From NCBI GenBank assembly GCA_002451695.1, contig DKDC01000001.1, positions 30,871 through 94,870 of the forward strand: 64,000 nt of DNA. Direction: 5' to 3'. Below the pieces are notes generated by a model, which had not been told where the DNA came from, made no database searches, and was given only the letters and a program-made list of their open reading frames with translations. Source of the DNA: Prevotellaceae bacterium UBA6858. Its GTDB lineage: Bacteria; Bacteroidota; Bacteroidia; Bacteroidales; Bacteroidaceae. Position numbers and translations under genes: made by a program. The first letter of the stretch is position 1. Each line of letters starts with the position of its first letter. This document shows, piece after piece, positions 1-6,995 of this stretch.

Positions 1-1163
1 CACTCTACAACGTGAACTTCAAGAACGACAAATGGGACGTTATCGGCGGCATGAACATCACGCAGTTCCGCTGCAACCACTTCGGCAAGCTCAAATACGT
101 TTCAAACGTGGGGCAGGTTGAGAACTTCACAGGCTACAAGTATTACGACTCCGACGCACGCAAGGACGACTACTCCGCATTCGCAAAGGCTACATACCAC
201 GTGTCCGGCTTCCTCGACGTGTTCGGCGACCTGCAATACCGCCACGTGTTCTACAAGACAAGCGGCCTGAACGACAGATTCTACGAGAGCGACAACAGCA
301 AGCAGTTCCTCGACATTCACAAAAAATATGATTTTTGGAATCCCAAGGCGGGAGTCAGCTTCCACCAAAGCGGACACAACGCATACTTCTCCGTGGCTTA
401 CGCAGGCCGCGAGCCGGAGCGCAACAACTTCACCGACAACGGCAGCTATCCCGCGCCCAAGGCGGAACACATGACCGACTATGAGCTGGGCTACAACTAC
501 GACGGCGGAAACTGGCACGCGGGAGTGAATTTCTATTATATGGACTACAAAGACCAGTTTGTGCAAACCGGCCAGCAGAGCGACATTGGCGAAAACCTCA
601 CGACAAACATAGACAAAAGCTACCGCCAAGGCGTTGAGATTTCGGCAGACTGGAGCCCGCTTTCATGGCTCACCGTTGCCGGCAACGCCGCACTCTCGCA
701 AAACAAAATCAAGGACTTCACCGAGTATGTGGACAACTGGGACGGCAACGCCGAGACAAAGCATTACGGCAAATCCACCCTCTCGTTCTCGCCGTCGGTC
801 ATCCTGAACGGCTTCCTCAACTTCCACTGCGCCGGCTTCGACGCAACATGGCACACGAACTTTGTGGGACGGCAGTATCTTGACAACACCGAGAACAAAG
901 ACCGCTCGCTGCCCTGCTATTCCCAGACAAACGTGAACATGAACTACACCCTCGACACCAAAAAGCTTTCGCTGGGCGTAAAGCAGGTTGTGTTCGGCCT
1001 CAGCCTCAACAACATTTTCAACCGCCGCTATGCAAGCAGCGGCTGGGTTTACAGCGCGGTGAGCAAAAGCAGCGGCTACGACCTCGACAACCGTTACTAC
1101 CAGCTCGGCTTCATTCCCATGGCGGGCTTCACCGCAATGGGAAACATAACTTTGAGGTTCTGA
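1..1163 (+). CDS. TonB-dependent outer-membrane receptor, C-terminal part (5' end outside window)
   Basis: This is the C-terminal beta-barrel half of a TonB-dependent receptor that imports a small ligand across the outer membrane. The reading frame is open from base 3 to the TGA at 1161-1163, so the plug domain and start lie upstream of the window. The protein shows alternating aromatic and polar strands, the segment YRQGVEISADWSPLSWLTV typical of late barrel strands, NNIFNRRYASSG near the end, and a terminal strand finishing in ITLRF, with a terminal Phe as expected for an outer-membrane barrel. One base separates it from pnuC, so the two are almost certainly cotranscribed. In Bacteroides such receptor/PnuC pairs are linked to thiamine uptake; the ligand here is inferred from context only. 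Confidence 0.9.
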   Translation, partial: LYNVNFKNDKWDVIGGMNITQFRCNHFGKLKYVSNVGQVENFTGYKYYDSDARKDDYSAFAKATYHVSGFLDVFGDLQYRHVFYKTSGLNDRFYESDNSKQFLDIHKKYDFWNPKAGVSFHQSGHNAYFSVAYAGREPERNNFTDNGSYPAPKAEHMTDYELGYNYDGGNWHAGVNFYYMDYKDQFVQTGQQSDIGENLTTNIDKSYRQGVEISADWSPLSWLTVAGNAALSQNKIKDFTEYVDNWDGNAETKHYGKSTLSFSPSVILNGFLNFHCAGFDATWHTNFVGRQYLDNTENKDRSLPCYSQTNVNMNYTLDTKKLSLGVKQVVFGLSLNNIFNRRYASSGWVYSAVSKSSGYDLDNRYYQLGFIPMAGFTAMGNITLRF

Positions 1164-1164
1164 C

Positions 1165-1752
1165 ATGGATTTTCTTGCCGCACACTGGCTTGACATACTC
1201 ACAACAATCCTCGGGCTTGTTTACATCGCGCTCGAATACCGCGCAAGCATCGCGCTGTGGGTTGTGGGGATAATCATGCCCGCCCTCGACATTTACCTCT
1301 ACTACAGCCACGGGCTTTACGGCGACGCCGGAATGGCGGTTTACTACACCGTGGCTGCCGTTTACGGTTACGCTGCCTGGAAGTTCGGCAAGAAAGACGG
1401 CGGAAAAGGCGGGGAGATGCCCATAACGCACTTCCCCAAGAAACTTGTCCTTCCGGCGTTCCTGTTCTTCGCCGCAGCCATGTGGGCGACCCACTACGTG
1501 CTGGCCAACTACACTAACTCCACCGTCCCGGTGCTTGACAGTTTCACCAATGCCCTTAGCTTTGTGGGGCTGTGGGCGTTGGCGCGCAAATACATCGAGC
1601 AGTGGTTCGTCTGGATTGCGGTTGACATCATCTCGTGCTACCTCTACATCGACAAGGGAATACCTTTCAAGGCCGGGCTTTACGGCCTGTATGTTGTGAT
1701 AGCCGTCATGGGCTACATCAAATGGTGTAAAATGATGCTGGCAAGGCAATGA
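1165..1752 (+). CDS. pnuC: PnuC-family vitamin transporter (possibly thiamine-type PnuT)
   Basis: This 195-residue inner-membrane protein has about seven hydrophobic helices. PnuC family features are LEYRAS and LWVVGIIMP in the first half and ARKYIEQWFVWIAVDI followed by a short aromatic-rich helix in the second. PnuC proteins move an unphosphorylated vitamin (nicotinamide riboside, thiamine or riboflavin), which is trapped by phosphorylation in the cytoplasm. The gene begins one base after the TonB receptor stop, so receptor and permease form a two-membrane uptake route. In Bacteroidota this arrangement usually serves thiamine, but no thiamine pyrophosphokinase gene follows here, so the substrate is uncertain. 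A strong terminator follows. Confidence 0.85.
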   Translation: MDFLAAHWLDILTTILGLVYIALEYRASIALWVVGIIMPALDIYLYYSHGLYGDAGMAVYYTVAAVYGYAAWKFGKKDGGKGGEMPITHFPKKLVLPAFLFFAAAMWATHYVLANYTNSTVPVLDSFTNALSFVGLWALARKYIEQWFVWIAVDIISCYLYIDKGIPFKAGLYGLYVVIAVMGYIKWCKMMLARQ

Positions 1753-1754
1753 CA

Positions 1755-1795
1755 AAAAACTCCCCGGCGCAAATGCCGGGGAGTTTTTGTTTTAT
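1755..1795. terminator. Bidirectional rho-independent terminator between pnuC and serB
   Basis: The stem CTCCCCGGC / GCCGGGGAG with a six-base loop is flanked by an A-run on the left and TTTTTGTTTT on the right. It can therefore end transcripts of pnuC on the plus strand and of serB on the minus strand. Confidence 0.9.
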
Positions 1796-1810
1796 TGCGG
1801 AACTGTCCCT

Positions 1811-3055
1811 TCAGAGTTTGCCCAGTTCCCCGAGATAGCTGTCCTTGAAGCCGAGGAAATAAAGCACTCCGTCAAGCCCGATGTTGCTTATTGCCTGCCG
1901 GGCGTTGGCTATCACCTTCGGTTTGGCGTGGAAGGCAATTCCGAGGCCCGCCTCCGAAATCATCGGCAAATCGTTTGCCCCGTCGCCCACGGCTATTGTC
2001 TGCGCAAGATTTATTTTCTCAACCTGCGCAATGAGCCTGAGCAGCTCCGCCTTCCGTGTGCCGTCAACAATCTCGCCCACATACCGCCCCGTCAGCTTTC
2101 CGTCCTCACCAATTTCAAGTTCGTTGGCATAAACATAGTCTATATTGTATTTGCGTTGCAGGTATTCGCCGAAATAGGTGAACCCGCCGCTGAGAATGGC
2201 GATTTTGTAGCCGCATTTTTTCAGCACCGACATTAGCCTGTCAGTTCCCTCTGTTATAGGCAGGTTTTCGGCAATGTCCCTCATCACTTCCACGTCAAGC
2301 CCTTTGAGCAATGCCACCCTCTGCATGAAGCTCTCCTTGAAGTCAATCTCCCCGCGCATGGCACGCGCCGTGATTTCCGCCACCTTGTCGCCCACTCCGT
2401 TGCGCTTCGCCAGCTCGTCAATGCACTCCGTCTGTATCAGCGTGCTGTCCATGTCGAAGCATATAAGCCTGCGCATACGCCGGTACATATCATCGGTCTG
2501 GAACGAGAAGTCTATTCCGAACTCGGATGAAAGTTCCATAAGCTCCTTCTGCATTTCGGGATAGTTTCTCGGCGTTCCGCGCAAGGAGAACTCTATGCAC
2601 GCCCTGACGTTGCGCTTGGGGTGCACAATGCTCATGCGCCCGGTGAGGCGCAATATGGAGTCGATGTTCAGCCCCTGCGCCGCAATCACCTTTGCCGCCG
2701 CCGCAATCTGCCGCGCCGAAAGGCTGCGCCCAATAAGCGTGAGGATGTAGCGGTTCTTACCCTGCTGGTTCACCCAAGCCTCGTATTCCTCGTCGGTAAC
2801 AGGGTCAAAGCCAATCTGCACATTGAGTTCCGAAGCCTTGAACAGCAGTTCCTTCATCACCTGCCCCGCCGAAACGTCGTCTATCCTTATGAGTATTCCG
2901 AGCGACAGCGTGCTGTGTATGTCGGCCTGACCTATGTCGAGAATGTTTGCGCCATAGCGCGCAAGAACCTCCATCGCCGATGCCGTGAGCCCCGGCCGGT
3001 CCTTGCCCGTAATCCTTATGAGGATTTGCTCCTCCTTTGTAGATTTGTTCTGCAT
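1811..3055 (-). CDS. serB: Phosphoserine phosphatase SerB with N-terminal ACT domains
   Basis: This enzyme hydrolyses O-phosphoserine to serine, the last step of serine synthesis in the cytoplasm. The 414-residue form starts at the ATG at 3055; an upstream extension of the frame is non-coding in character. The N-terminal half (about residues 10-180) contains two ACT-like regulatory domains (ITGKDRPGLTASAMEVLARY is typical). The C-terminal HAD domain has the nucleophile motif FDMDSTLIQTECIDELA, motif II in AILSGGF and motif III VGDGANDLPMI. Length and layout match ACT-containing SerB proteins. The gene converges with pnuC and diverges from the 3541 gene across a repeat-bearing gap. Confidence 0.95.
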   Translation of the reverse strand: MQNKSTKEEQILIRITGKDRPGLTASAMEVLARYGANILDIGQADIHSTLSLGILIRIDDVSAGQVMKELLFKASELNVQIGFDPVTDEEYEAWVNQQGKNRYILTLIGRSLSARQIAAAAKVIAAQGLNIDSILRLTGRMSIVHPKRNVRACIEFSLRGTPRNYPEMQKELMELSSEFGIDFSFQTDDMYRRMRRLICFDMDSTLIQTECIDELAKRNGVGDKVAEITARAMRGEIDFKESFMQRVALLKGLDVEVMRDIAENLPITEGTDRLMSVLKKCGYKIAILSGGFTYFGEYLQRKYNIDYVYANELEIGEDGKLTGRYVGEIVDGTRKAELLRLIAQVEKINLAQTIAVGDGANDLPMISEAGLGIAFHAKPKVIANARQAISNIGLDGVLYFLGFKDSYLGELGKL

Positions 3056-3279
3056 GATATAATAATATATGCGCGAATTTAGTGTTTTATCACAACACAA
3101 ACAAATAATGCCGCCCCGCCTGCCCGCCGAAAGCAGTCCGGCTTCGCGCCTTTGGCTGTGCTGCGCAAATTCTCCGAGTCCGTTTCCGCCACAGGCACGC
3201 AAAGCGTCCGATTTTCAAAACAGTTTGATTTTCAAAGCATTAACCCAAAATTATTATCTTGTATATGTTATTGTAGTTC

Positions 3280-3388
3280 AACCACTTGCAGCGGCGCAAA
3301 AAAGGTCTGATATAATTTTTCCTGCGTCTGATGTAGTTTTTTCCACATAGGACATAGTTTTTGCGGTGTCCTATGCAGTTTTTGCGGC
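3280..3388 (+). repeat. Composite intergenic repeat, copy 1 (module A only)
   Basis: This copy lies in the 485-bp divergent gap between serB and the gene at 3541. Four units start at 3306, 3327, 3348 and 3369, exactly 21 bp apart. Each has a core of the ACAT-NNN-ACAT type followed by a T-tract. Cores of units 3 (ACATAGGACAT) and 4 (GTGTCCTATGC) are near-perfect reverse complements. The usual leader TTGCAGCGGC...AAAAAAGG precedes unit 1. No palindromic module B is present, so this is the minimal copy. Apart from the promoter of the 3541 gene, nothing else is visible in the gap. Confidence 0.85.
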
Positions 3389-3507
3389 ACACACAGACGC
3401 GCCCTCTCTTGTAACGCCATTGGCATGGGAAACGCATTTATTATATCGTTTGCGGGGCGTGTTACATCTTTTATATATTGTGCCACAAATGAAAAAGAAA
3501 AAAGTAG

Positions 3508-3515
3508 TACTTTTG
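3508..3515 (+). promoter_or_regulatory. Bacteroidota -7 promoter element for the 3541-6811 operon
   Basis: TACTTTTG matches TAnnTTTG and lies 25 bp upstream of the ATG at 3541. No clear -33 TTTG is seen at the ideal distance. Confidence 0.6.
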
Positions 3516-3540
3516 CACATAATGCGTAATCCGACAGGTG

Positions 3541-3984
3541 ATGAAAGCAAGCGAGCAAACTCTGGAACAAATAAAAGGTGTCATATTGCAGGCAATCGGG
3601 GCATTCCCGCCCTCTGACGAAGCAATGCCCATAACCGACATCCTTATACAGGCCAACCCCGACACGGGGGAGATAACCGTAAGCGATGACGACAACAACG
3701 AGCTTGCCCGCACGGTGGCTGAGGATTTGGCGGAAAACGCGCAAGGCGGCTTTTACGAAGAGCTGCAGCCCGTGCTGCGCCGCTGCATAGCCTCACTGCA
3801 CACGCAGTTGCTCAACGCGGGAATAATGAAGCCATACGACATACTGCTCGTGAACGAGGACGGCGAAACCGTGGCAAACCTATATTGCGTGGAGGCGGAC
3901 ACCGTGGTGCTTGACGAGGACATGATAAGGAAGATTGACGAGGATCTCGACAATTTCCTTGAAAAACTGATGAAGGAGTGGTAA
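3541..3984 (+). CDS. Small acidic hypothetical protein upstream of coaX
   Basis: This is a 147-residue cytoplasmic protein rich in Asp and Glu, with no signal peptide or membrane segment. I do not recognise the family with confidence. The central part (ITDILIQANPDTGEITVSDDD, about residues 32-50) reads like paired beta strands; the C-terminal part (DEDMIRKIDEDLDNFLEKLM) is a probable acidic amphipathic helix. The ATG at 3541 is preferred over the GTG one codon earlier because it sits 25 bp after a TAnnTTTG element. It is 37 bp upstream of coaX and probably cotranscribed with coaX, the outer-membrane protein and the LptC-like gene. Codon usage resembles its neighbours, so it is a real gene of unknown role. 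Confidence 0.8.
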   Translation: MKASEQTLEQIKGVILQAIGAFPPSDEAMPITDILIQANPDTGEITVSDDDNNELARTVAEDLAENAQGGFYEELQPVLRRCIASLHTQLLNAGIMKPYDILLVNEDGETVANLYCVEADTVVLDEDMIRKIDEDLDNFLEKLMKEW

Positions 3985-4021
3985 GCCCGCCAGACAAAAG
4001 CATACAGGGACACAGAAAATC

Positions 4022-4753
4022 ATGGAGCTGATTATCGACATAGGGAACTCATCCGCCAAGATAGCCATTTTCGCAGACGGCGGAATAGTGTTTCAGGACT
4101 CATGCCGCAACGACTTTCTGCAGCCTCTCGACAGCATTCTCGGGAAATACCCCATAGACCGCAGCATTGTGTCAACCGTGGCGGGGCTTAAAGGCAAGGT
4201 GGGACCGCAACTGCGCCAGGCCGGGCTTCCCGACATACTGCTCAACGACGCAACCACCCCCGAATACAACAAACGCTACGGCCTGCCATCGACAATGGGC
4301 AGCGACCGCCTGGGGGCCATAGTGGCGGCAAAGACAAAGTTCCCCAACCGCAACATCCTTGTGGTGGACAACGGCAGTTGCATAACATACGAGTTCATAT
4401 CGGCAAGCGGCAAATATCTCGGCGGAAACATATCCCCGGGCATATATATGCGCCTTCAGGCAATGCACACGTGGACCTCGCTGCTGCCCCTCGTTGACAC
4501 AGACGGACCTATACCCGAAATCGGCTACGACACCTACACGGCCATGCGCTCGGGAGCGGTGAACGGAGTGAACCACGAAGTGGAGGGGTACATAAGGCAC
4601 ACGCTCACAAAGCACCCCGACCTGATTACCATAGTTACCGGCGGGGCGGAGACATACCTGTCGGTGAAAGGGGCGGAGATAATTTTCGACAAGCACCTTG
4701 TGTTTGAAGGGCTGCGCGAAATACTGCTCAACGGAACTGCGGACAAAATTTGA
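4022..4753 (+). CDS. coaX: Type III pantothenate kinase
   Basis: This cytoplasmic enzyme phosphorylates pantothenate with ATP, the first step of coenzyme A synthesis. The 243-residue protein carries the ASKHA-fold phosphate-binding motif LIIDIGNSSAKIA at the N-terminus, the substrate region GSDRLGAIVAAK (about 98-109), VVDNGSCITYEF (about 119-130) and GGNISPGIYMRLQAMHTWT (about 138-156). Length and motif order fit CoaX rather than CoaA or PanK II. The start is the ATG at 4022. It is second in a tight operon ahead of an outer-membrane barrel and an LptC-like gene. Confidence 0.95.
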   Translation: MELIIDIGNSSAKIAIFADGGIVFQDSCRNDFLQPLDSILGKYPIDRSIVSTVAGLKGKVGPQLRQAGLPDILLNDATTPEYNKRYGLPSTMGSDRLGAIVAAKTKFPNRNILVVDNGSCITYEFISASGKYLGGNISPGIYMRLQAMHTWTSLLPLVDTDGPIPEIGYDTYTAMRSGAVNGVNHEVEGYIRHTLTKHPDLITIVTGGAETYLSVKGAEIIFDKHLVFEGLREILLNGTADKI

Positions 4754-4781
4754 AAAAACAGAGACTACACATTCGACAAAT

Positions 4782-6110
4782 ATGAACAACAGGACAAAAA
4801 TACTATCTGGAATTGCGGTTGCCGCCGCAATGTCGCTTCTCCCCATGCAGGCAAACGCGCAAAACGGCACAAACTCGCCCTACTCACGGTATGGCTTCGG
4901 CACTATCAACGACCGCGCACAGGGTTTCAACAAGGGCATGGCAGGAGTTGCGCAGGGTTTCCGCGACGCCACGGCGGTGAATTTCCAGAACCCCGCGTCA
5001 TACTCCGCAGTTGACTCGCTCACGCTGCTTTTCGACATAGGGGTGTCGCTGCAAAACGCAAACTTCAAGCAGGGAAGCCTGAAGAAAAACGCAAAGAACA
5101 CCGCCGTTGACTACGTGAGCGCACAGTTCAGGGCGTGGCGCAACGTCGGAATGTCGTTCGGGCTTCTGCCGCTCACCTCAATAGGCTACAGTTTCAAGAA
5201 CAAGCAGACGCTTGCCGACATTGACGGAAGCGGCGAGAAAACCGAAACCACCTCGTATTCGGGCGACGGCGGGCTGCGCGAAGTTTACCTCGGTGCGGGC
5301 TGGAACGTTTTCAAGGACTTTTCGATAGGCGCGAACGTGGGATTTGTTTGGGGCGACTACAGCCACACCATACAAGCGGCGTTCAGCGACAACAACGTGA
5401 ACCAGTTCCGCCGCGTGTATTCCGCCGACATTTCAACATACAAGATAGACTTCGGCGCACAATACAGCCGCCTCGTCTCAAAGAAAGACCTCGTAACCCT
5501 TGGAGCAAGCTACACTCTGGGGCATCAGATAAATTCCACCGCCATGTTCATGAACCAGATCGCCAACTATTCCGGCTCGGTTTCAACGGGCGACACGGTC
5601 AAGGTGAGGAACGCATTCGACATGCCCCACGCAATTGCCGCCGGAGTGGCGTGGAACCACAACAACAAGTGGAAGGTGGGGCTTGACTACTCCATAGAAC
5701 TGTGGAAAAACGCCAAGTTCCCGCAACTCACCTCAAACAACGGCGAAAACAAATACGTCTCGTCAACAGGCGCGTTTGACAACCGCCAGCGCGTGTCGCT
5801 GGGCGGCGAATACATCCACAACAGCCTCGGAATAAAATACCGCGACCACATACGCTACCGCGCCGGAGTTTCATACGGCACGGCATACGCCAAAGCCAAC
5901 GGGCAGGACGGCGCAAAAGACCTTTTGGTAACAGTGGGCGTGGGGCTTCCCATCGCAAACATCATCAACAACCGCTCCACCCTAAACCTTTCGGCGCAGT
6001 GGGAGAACATAAAGCCTAAAGGCCCTGGGGCGATAACCGAGAACTACCTGCGCCTGTGCGTGGGCATCACCTTTAACGAGAAATGGTTCCAGAAGTGGAA
6101 GGCAGAATAA
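4782..6110 (+). CDS. Outer-membrane beta-barrel protein (FadL/PorV-like), function unknown
   Basis: This 442-residue protein has a signal peptide from the ATG at 4782 (basic start, hydrophobic ILSGIAVAAAMSLLPM, cleavage after ANAQ). The mature N-terminus NSPYSRYGFG and the segment KGMAGVAQGFRDATAVNFQNPASY resemble the opening of FadL/PorV-type barrels. The rest alternates polar and aromatic strands, ending near EKWFQKWKAE. It lies between coaX and an LptC-like gene, which hints at a role in envelope biogenesis or transport, but no substrate can be named. Its 3' end overlaps the next gene by 28 bp. Confidence 0.8.
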   Translation: MNNRTKILSGIAVAAAMSLLPMQANAQNGTNSPYSRYGFGTINDRAQGFNKGMAGVAQGFRDATAVNFQNPASYSAVDSLTLLFDIGVSLQNANFKQGSLKKNAKNTAVDYVSAQFRAWRNVGMSFGLLPLTSIGYSFKNKQTLADIDGSGEKTETTSYSGDGGLREVYLGAGWNVFKDFSIGANVGFVWGDYSHTIQAAFSDNNVNQFRRVYSADISTYKIDFGAQYSRLVSKKDLVTLGASYTLGHQINSTAMFMNQIANYSGSVSTGDTVKVRNAFDMPHAIAAGVAWNHNNKWKVGLDYSIELWKNAKFPQLTSNNGENKYVSSTGAFDNRQRVSLGGEYIHNSLGIKYRDHIRYRAGVSYGTAYAKANGQDGAKDLLVTVGVGLPIANIINNRSTLNLSAQWENIKPKGPGAITENYLRLCVGITFNEKWFQKWKAE

Positions 6111-6811
6111 AAGCCGCGCTTTTCACCGTGGGTGCCGCAGTCCTCTCAATGGCGTGCAGCCACGACAAAAAGCCAACAGGTCCCGCCCTGCACAACAGGG
6201 ACAAACTTCCAATCATGTCAACCACCGGGGTGTCGAAGCTCATATCCGACTCCGGCGTCATAAGATACAAACTTATTGCCGAGGACTGGAAGGTTTACGA
6301 CCGCACAAAACCGCAAAAGCAGACTTTCATAAACGGCATCTTCATGGAGAAGTTTGACGAGCGGTTCAAGGTGGCGATGTACCTAACCGCCGACACGGCA
6401 TACTGGTACGACCAAAACCTGTGGGAGCTTCGCGGACGGGTTGAGATAAGAAAGGAAAACGGCACGGTGTTCAACACCAACGAACTTTTCTGGGACATGG
6501 GCAAACACATAGTCTATTCAAGCAAACACGTACATATAGTTACGCCGCAACAGGAACTGCAAGGCGTGGGCTTCCGCTCGGACGAGGAACTGACGAACTA
6601 CGAGATAACGAACTCCGCCGGCTCATTCCCGATGCCCGATGACAAGAAGCAGGAAGACACCGTTAAGCGCGAGCCGGACATTTCCGAAAGCAAGACAATA
6701 ATCACCGATGCGCCGAAAGACGCAGTGGAGGGAAACGGCGGAGACACCAAAAAGCGCGATTCCAAGACGGACAGCCACAAAAACAAGATTTTACCTCCAA
6801 AAATCAAGTAA
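6083..6811 (+). CDS. lptC: LptC-like lipopolysaccharide export lipoprotein
   Basis: LptC proteins bridge the inner-membrane LptBFG exporter to periplasmic LptA during LPS transport. The 242-residue protein has a short hydrophobic segment ending in the lipobox LSMAC (Cys25), so it is probably a lipoprotein. The body contains the LptC/OstA beta-jellyroll pattern: RYKLIAEDWKVYD, LTADTAYWYDQNLWELRGRVEI, and NTNELFWDMGKHIVYSSKHVHI. The C-terminus is a charged, low-complexity tail (from about residue 190) rich in Lys, Asp and Ser. The first ATG overlaps the preceding gene by 28 bp; the GTG at 6095 is an alternative start that still keeps the signal. Overlap suggests translational coupling. Confidence 0.8.
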   Translation: MVPEVEGRIKAALFTVGAAVLSMACSHDKKPTGPALHNRDKLPIMSTTGVSKLISDSGVIRYKLIAEDWKVYDRTKPQKQTFINGIFMEKFDERFKVAMYLTADTAYWYDQNLWELRGRVEIRKENGTVFNTNELFWDMGKHIVYSSKHVHIVTPQQELQGVGFRSDEELTNYEITNSAGSFPMPDDKKQEDTVKREPDISESKTIITDAPKDAVEGNGGDTKKRDSKTDSHKNKILPPKIK

Positions 6812-6880
6812 CCACAGGCAATGTATGGCATCACCCCGAATTTTTGCGGCGCAAAAAGCCCACAGTTTTACTGATTTTTA

Positions 6881-6888
6881 TATCTTTG
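6881..6888 (+). promoter_or_regulatory. -7 promoter element for the ppiD-like gene
   Basis: TATCTTTG matches TAnnTTTG, 108 bp upstream of the ATG at 6996. The long AT-rich leader and the 184-bp gap after lptC suggest a separate transcription unit. Confidence 0.55.
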
Positions 6889-6995
6889 CACGTATTTAAG
6901 TAAAAATCACGCAGGTCTTGTTTGGGCAGACACAGAAGAAACCCCGCCGGCAAGTTCCCGCAAACATTTACAACTGAAATAAAAAATATTACATA

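Noticed and set aside
3306..3388. Module A arrays as small CRISPR arrays
   Set aside because: The period is 21 bp with no unique spacers, units are only partly conserved, and there are no cas genes.
6840..6856. TTTTTGC-GGC-GCAAAAA hairpin after the LptC-like gene as a terminator
   Set aside because: The stem is short and AT-dominated with a three-base loop and no following T-run; too weak to call.
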